DNA from: Chitinophagaceae bacterium UBA1946
GTDB taxonomy: Bacteria > Bacteroidota > Bacteroidia > Chitinophagales > Chitinophagaceae
Reading direction: 5' to 3'
Assembly (NCBI GenBank): GCA_002336815.1
Contig: DDEU01000025.1
Location: 1 to 9,431 of the forward strand
Length of the DNA: 9,431 nucleotides
Positions 5,821 through 9,431 of the stretch are shown in pieces. The notes under the pieces are model-generated. The model was not told where the DNA came from, did no database searches, and worked only from the letters and a program-made list of their open reading frames with translations. Made by a program: the position numbers and the translations under genes. How positions within the stretch are numbered: the stretch's first letter is position 1; every line of letters begins with the position of its first letter.

Positions 5821-5858
5821 ATTAGCATATTAGCCAATTAGCACATCAGCACATTAGT
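5821..5858 (+). repeat. Five-copy octamer tandem repeat just before actB
   Basis: Copies of ATTAGCNN begin at 5821, 5829, 5837, 5845 and 5853, exactly 8 bases apart: ATTAGC, ATTAGC, ATTAGC, ATCAGC and ATTAGT as cores, with variable AT, CA or AC in the last two positions. The array ends four bases before the actB ATG, so it fills the region where a ribosome binding site would lie. There is no Shine-Dalgarno sequence. Confidence 0.85.
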
Positions 5859-5862
5859 ATAT

Positions 5863-8800
5863 ATGGAAAAAAAGTACTGGCAAAGTTTTGGAGAATTAAA
5901 TCAATCTGAGTCTTTTCAGCAAAAGGCAGAGAATGAGTTCCAGGAGCAATTACTGCCACTGGAGGATCTTGATGATAAGGGATTGCTGGATGCAAAGAGC
6001 CCACGCAGGGACTTCCTTAAATATTTAGGATTTAGTACGGCGGCAGCCACCCTGGCAGCCAGTTGCGAAATGCCGGTGCGTAAAGTGGTTCCATATCTTA
6101 AAAAACCGGAATCACTAATTCCCGGGGTTGCCAATTACTATGCCTCTACTTATATCAATGAAGGAGATGTACTGCCCGTAATAGTCAAACAACGTGACGG
6201 ACGGCCTATAAAAATTGAAGGCAACGACAAGTCAACCATTACCGGTGGTGGTACCAGCGCAAGGGCACAGGCATCTGTACTTGACTTATACGATACAACC
6301 AGGCTGCGTTATCCTACCCAAAACGACGGAAAAGATTTTAAAGAGATACCAACTTTTGACCAGCTTGATAAAGCCATCGGCGAAAAATTGGCCGGGAAGC
6401 CTGTAGTACTGCTTACCAGTACCTTAAACTCGCCTTCCACCACACAGATCATTACCGAATTTTTAGCAAAATATCCAGGCAGCCGTCACGTACAATACGA
6501 CGCCATTAGTTATAGCGGTATGTTGCTGGCCAATGAAGCTTGCTATGGTAAAAAGGCGATCCCTTCTTACCATTTCGATAATGCAAAAATCATTGTAAGC
6601 ATCGGTGCCGATTTCCTCGGTACCTGGCTCAGCCCGGTAGAATTTGCCCATCAATATTCAACAAACAGGAAAGTTTCGGCCGAAAAGCCGCAAATGAGCC
6701 GTCACATTCATTTTGAAAGCAACCTGAGCTTAACAGGAAGCAATGCTGATGACCGCATCCTGCACAAACCTTCCGAAAAAGCAGCCGTAGCACTAAACAT
6801 TCTTGCAAAACTGGGCGGTAGCGTTACAGCGCCTGCATTGTCAGGCAAGGAATTGAATGACGGCGTTAAACTGGCAGTTGACCAGTTAAATGCTCACAAG
6901 GGCGAAGCGCTGGTTGTTTGCGGAAGCAATGATGTAAACCTGCAGGTAATTGTAAATGCCATCAACGAATTGATCGGTGCCAATGGTAAAACCATCAACT
7001 GGGCGGTTACTTCTAACTATCGCCAGGGCGTTGATGCTGATATCAACACCCTTATCAACGATATGAACAGTGGTGCTGCCAGTGCTGTATTGATCTACGG
7101 CGCCAACCCTGTTTATACTTATTACGACAGCAAAAAATTTGCAGATGCACTTAAAAAAGTGCCGGTAAGCATTTCTTTTAATGCTACCATGGACGAAACC
7201 ACAGAACTGTGTAAATATAGTGTGCCGGCCCATCACTGGCTCGAAAGCTGGGGCGATGCAGAACCTAAAACCGGTTACTACAGCCTGATGCAGCCAACCA
7301 TCAATCCATTGTTCAAAACAAGGGCATTCCAGGCCTCTTTGTTGAAATGGAGTGGAAGTGCAGTAGAGTATGATGTTTATTTCAGGGATTTCTGGACAAA
7401 AAAATTAACTACTACCGAAGCTTATTTCCAGGCTTTGCAGGAAGGAGTGATCGAACCGGCTCCGGCTGTCGCCGCTGCAACCTATAATAATGCGCCCTTG
7501 GCAGATGCTGTTGCAAAAGCAAGTGCTGCCAAAGCCGGTAAATACGAACTGGTGATCTATCAAAAAGTAAGCATGGGAAGTGGTAACCAGGCCAACAACC
7601 CCTGGTTGCAGGAATTGCCGGATCCCATTTCAAAAGTAACCTGGGATAACTACGCAATGATAAGCCCGGCAATGGCTAAAGCCATTTTAGGCAAAGACGT
7701 ATTGGGCAGCCAGCGTGATGGTGACCGTTACGAAGTAACTCCGGAAAAGCCGGTAATTACCATCAAGGCAAATGGAAAAGAGATTTCCCTGCCTGCTTTG
7801 ATCATCCCAGGTATTCATCCGGATGTGGTTGCCATTGCTGTAGGTTATGGCAGGCAGAGCGCTAATAAAGAGAAAACAAAAGAAAATATTGGAATGTCGG
7901 CAAATGGAGCAGGCCTCAATGCTTATCCATTTGTAAGTTTTGATGGAACCAGCTTAAGATATAGTGCCGTTGCTGACATCAGCAAAACGGACAATGTATA
8001 TGCCCTGGCTCAAACACAGGTACACGGTTCTTCAGAAAGCAGGCCGGTGATCTACGAAACCAGTCTTGCAAAATTTGCCAAAGATCCAAAGCAGGTACTG
8101 GAAGAAGCAACTCATGAAAGAGAGATGCTGACCGCAGCCTCCAACGGTGAAGATTTTAGAAAAGATGCTACCATTTATCCTGACTATGTTAAGCCGGGCG
8201 CTAAATGGGGTATGAGTATCGATCTCAATACCTGTACCGGTTGCAGCGCCTGTGTAGTAGCCTGTACCGCTGAAAACAATGTTTCTGTTGTTGGTAAAAC
8301 CCAGGTGATAAGGGCGCATGAAATGCACTGGTTGCGCATTGACCGCTATTTTACCGGTGATATCAGCAACCCGGATGTAGTGTTTCAGCCAATGATGTGC
8401 CAGCACTGCGACAATGCTCCTTGTGAGAACGTTTGCCCGGTTGCTGCTACCAACCACAGCAGTGAAGGATTGAATCAAATGACCTATAACCGTTGTATCG
8501 GTACAAGATATTGCGCCAATAACTGTCCATTTAAAGTCCGTCGTTTTAACTGGCTTGATTATAATGGTTCAGATAGTTTCCCTGATAACCAGGATCCATT
8601 GATCGGTGTTGACCTGGATGAGGTTACCACTCAAATGAATGATGACCTTACCAGGATGGTACTCAATCCTGATGTTACCGTGCGTTCAAGAGGTGTCATC
8701 GAAAAATGTTCTTTCTGTGTGCAGCGCCTGCAGGAAAACAAACTGATCGCTAAAAAAGCAGAAGATCCTTCTTTGATACGCAATGTAAAAACAGCTTGTA

Positions 8801-9057
8801 TGCAGGCTTGTCCTACTCATGCCATCAGTTTTGGTAATGTGAACGACAAAGAAAGCGATGTATATAAGATCAGGAACATAGAGCAGAAAGACCGCACCTT
8901 CTATGTACTGGAGCAATTGCACGTACTGCCAAACGTTAGTTACCTGGCCAAGGTAAAGAATACCGACAGGCATGTGAGCAACGAAAAGGAAGAAGGCGGA
9001 GAGCATGAAGAAGGAAAGAAAGAAGCACATGCTGAAGCCGCAAAGGAACATGCATAG
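5863..9057 (+). CDS. actB: Alternative complex III subunit ActB, Fe-S / molybdopterin-like oxidoreductase, 1064 aa
   Basis: ActB is the large periplasmic subunit that moves electrons from the quinol site in ActC to the haems of ActA. It combines a molybdopterin-oxidoreductase-like domain (about 80-740), which in this complex is not thought to hold a cofactor, with a C-terminal ferredoxin-like domain. The Fe-S cysteines are visible: C791/794/797/801, C846/849/854/858, C878/884/888 with Thr881 in place of the fourth Cys, and C949/952 with C979/983. This fits three [4Fe-4S] and one [3Fe-4S] cluster. A twin-arginine motif (SPRRDFLK, 46-53) followed by an Ala-rich hydrophobic stretch lies well inside the N-terminus, as in the family NCBI calls TAT-variant-translocated molybdopterin oxidoreductase. 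It is followed by LAASC (Cys68), a possible lipid-attachment cysteine. The last 25 residues are rich in Glu, Lys, His and Ala. Length is normal for ActB and the frame is intact. Start ATG at 5863 follows the octamer array. Confidence 0.96.
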   Translation: MEKKYWQSFGELNQSESFQQKAENEFQEQLLPLEDLDDKGLLDAKSPRRDFLKYLGFSTAAATLAASCEMPVRKVVPYLKKPESLIPGVANYYASTYINEGDVLPVIVKQRDGRPIKIEGNDKSTITGGGTSARAQASVLDLYDTTRLRYPTQNDGKDFKEIPTFDQLDKAIGEKLAGKPVVLLTSTLNSPSTTQIITEFLAKYPGSRHVQYDAISYSGMLLANEACYGKKAIPSYHFDNAKIIVSIGADFLGTWLSPVEFAHQYSTNRKVSAEKPQMSRHIHFESNLSLTGSNADDRILHKPSEKAAVALNILAKLGGSVTAPALSGKELNDGVKLAVDQLNAHKGEALVVCGSNDVNLQVIVNAINELIGANGKTINWAVTSNYRQGVDADINTLINDMNSGAASAVLIYGANPVYTYYDSKKFADALKKVPVSISFNATMDETTELCKYSVPAHHWLESWGDAEPKTGYYSLMQPTINPLFKTRAFQASLLKWSGSAVEYDVYFRDFWTKKLTTTEAYFQALQEGVIEPAPAVAAATYNNAPLADAVAKASAAKAGKYELVIYQKVSMGSGNQANNPWLQELPDPISKVTWDNYAMISPAMAKAILGKDVLGSQRDGDRYEVTPEKPVITIKANGKEISLPALIIPGIHPDVVAIAVGYGRQSANKEKTKENIGMSANGAGLNAYPFVSFDGTSLRYSAVADISKTDNVYALAQTQVHGSSESRPVIYETSLAKFAKDPKQVLEEATHEREMLTAASNGEDFRKDATIYPDYVKPGAKWGMSIDLNTCTGCSACVVACTAENNVSVVGKTQVIRAHEMHWLRIDRYFTGDISNPDVVFQPMMCQHCDNAPCENVCPVAATNHSSEGLNQMTYNRCIGTRYCANNCPFKVRRFNWLDYNGSDSFPDNQDPLIGVDLDEVTTQMNDDLTRMVLNPDVTVRSRGVIEKCSFCVQRLQENKLIAKKAEDPSLIRNVKTACMQACPTHAISFGNVNDKESDVYKIRNIEQKDRTFYVLEQLHVLPNVSYLAKVKNTDRHVSNEKEEGGEHEEGKKEAHAEAAKEHA

Positions 9058-9103
9058 TAAGTGTTCTCTTGTAAATTGAAATGGTTAAAGATTTAATTGC
9101 TGA

Positions 9104-9164
9104 TAAAAAATAAAAAGTAAAAGATAAAAAGGTCTTCTTTTTACTTTTCACTTTTAACTTTAAA
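9104..9164. repeat. Paired inverted heptamer arrays between actB and actC
   Basis: Four copies of TAAAAAG-like heptamers start at 9104, 9111, 9118 and 9125. After a 5-base spacer (GTCTT, 9132-9136), four copies of the complementary CTTTTTA-like heptamer start at 9137, 9144, 9151 and 9158. All are exactly 7 bases apart. The two central copies pair perfectly and the outer copies imperfectly, so the transcript could fold into a long A/U hairpin ending five bases before the actC ATG. Confidence 0.85.
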
Positions 9165-9169
9165 AAGAT

Positions 9170-9431
9170 ATGTCATTATTAAAGTACGAATCACAGATCA
9201 GGGAACCGCTGGTAGATGGGAATAAAGACTATCACCAGGTAACGGAAGACATTATACGCCCCATTGAGATGAAGCCAAGCCGTTTATGGTATGTTGGTTT
9301 TTATATCAGTGTAGCTTTATTACTGTTTGGTGTGTATAGTATCTACCGGGAGGTAACCTATGGTATCGGCCAGTGGAACCTTAACAAAACCATCGGATGG
9401 GGCTGGGATATTACCAACTTCGTATGGTGGG
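9170..9431 (+). CDS. actC: Alternative complex III subunit ActC, NrfD/PsrC-like quinol-binding membrane protein (5' part)
   Basis: Only the first 87 codons are in the window; the frame is open to the right edge, so the gene is cut by the window and not broken. The visible part has a polar N-terminus with REPLVDGNKDYHQVTEDI (the usual ActC LVxGxxxYxxVT-type start), then RPIEMKPSRLWYVGFYISVA leading into a first membrane helix (about 43-63). Next comes the highly typical YGIGQWNLNKTIGWGWDI (about 67-84) before the second helix begins at NFVWW. ActC belongs to the NrfD/PsrC family and carries a quinol site next to the ActB Fe-S clusters. It starts 112 bp after actB; the ATG at 9170 has only a weak purine-rich AAAAAGA upstream. 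Family and operon position agree, so the call is firm despite truncation. Confidence 0.93.
   Translation, partial: MSLLKYESQIREPLVDGNKDYHQVTEDIIRPIEMKPSRLWYVGFYISVALLLFGVYSIYREVTYGIGQWNLNKTIGWGWDITNFVWW

Noticed and set aside
5821..5858. CRISPR-like array
   Set aside because: Units are 8 bases with no spacers, and there are no cas genes; it is a simple tandem repeat.
5863..9057. A true molybdenum-dependent enzyme
   Set aside because: Position between ActA and ActC, the Fe-S cysteine set and the family type identify ActB, in which the molybdopterin-like domain is not known to bind a cofactor.
9170..9431. Truncated actC pseudogene
   Set aside because: The frame is open to the last base of the window, so the truncation is due to the window edge.

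Overview
The window looks like chromosomal DNA of a Bacteroidota bacterium, most likely Chitinophagaceae or a close relative. The case rests on three things: Bacteroidota-type -7 promoter words (TAnnTTTG) with no Shine-Dalgarno sequences, the start of an alternative complex III (act) operon of the Bacteroidota form, and lineage-typical families (carboxypeptidase-regulatory-like envelope protein, DUF6787-like membrane segment). I see no tRNA, rRNA, insertion sequence, CRISPR array or phage gene. This is mostly core or housekeeping territory with unusual intergenic DNA.

Layout. Positions 1-99 hold a terminator for an upstream gene and a likely promoter. A small unrecognised cytosolic protein (100-543, +) converges on a membrane-anchored coiled-coil protein (608-1585, -), with one strong bidirectional hairpin terminator between them. 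Positions 1586-2368 have no convincing gene but are dense in palindromes and hairpins, including a plus-strand terminator-like structure that belongs to no annotated gene; a small RNA is possible. Two minus-strand genes follow: a secreted carboxypeptidase-regulatory-domain protein with a 63-residue tandem duplication and an apparent TTG start (2369-3355), and a protein in which a two-helix DUF6787-like membrane segment is joined in frame to a complete PurN domain (3422-4279).

From 4280 a 237-bp divergent promoter region leads to the act operon on the plus strand: actA (six haem sites, 4517-5764), actB (iron-sulfur/molybdopterin-like subunit, 5863-9057) and the start of actC (9170 onward, cut by the window end). 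Together these make up the electron-transfer core of alternative complex III, a quinol-oxidising membrane complex that replaces cytochrome bc1. ActC should bind quinol in the membrane, ActB carries the Fe-S relay, and ActA passes electrons through c haems toward a terminal oxidase probably encoded further downstream.

The most unusual points are the DUF6787-PurN fusion, the palindrome-rich 783-bp gap, and two different short tandem-repeat arrays (8-nt period before actB, paired inverted 7-nt arrays before actC) filling the spacers inside the act operon.
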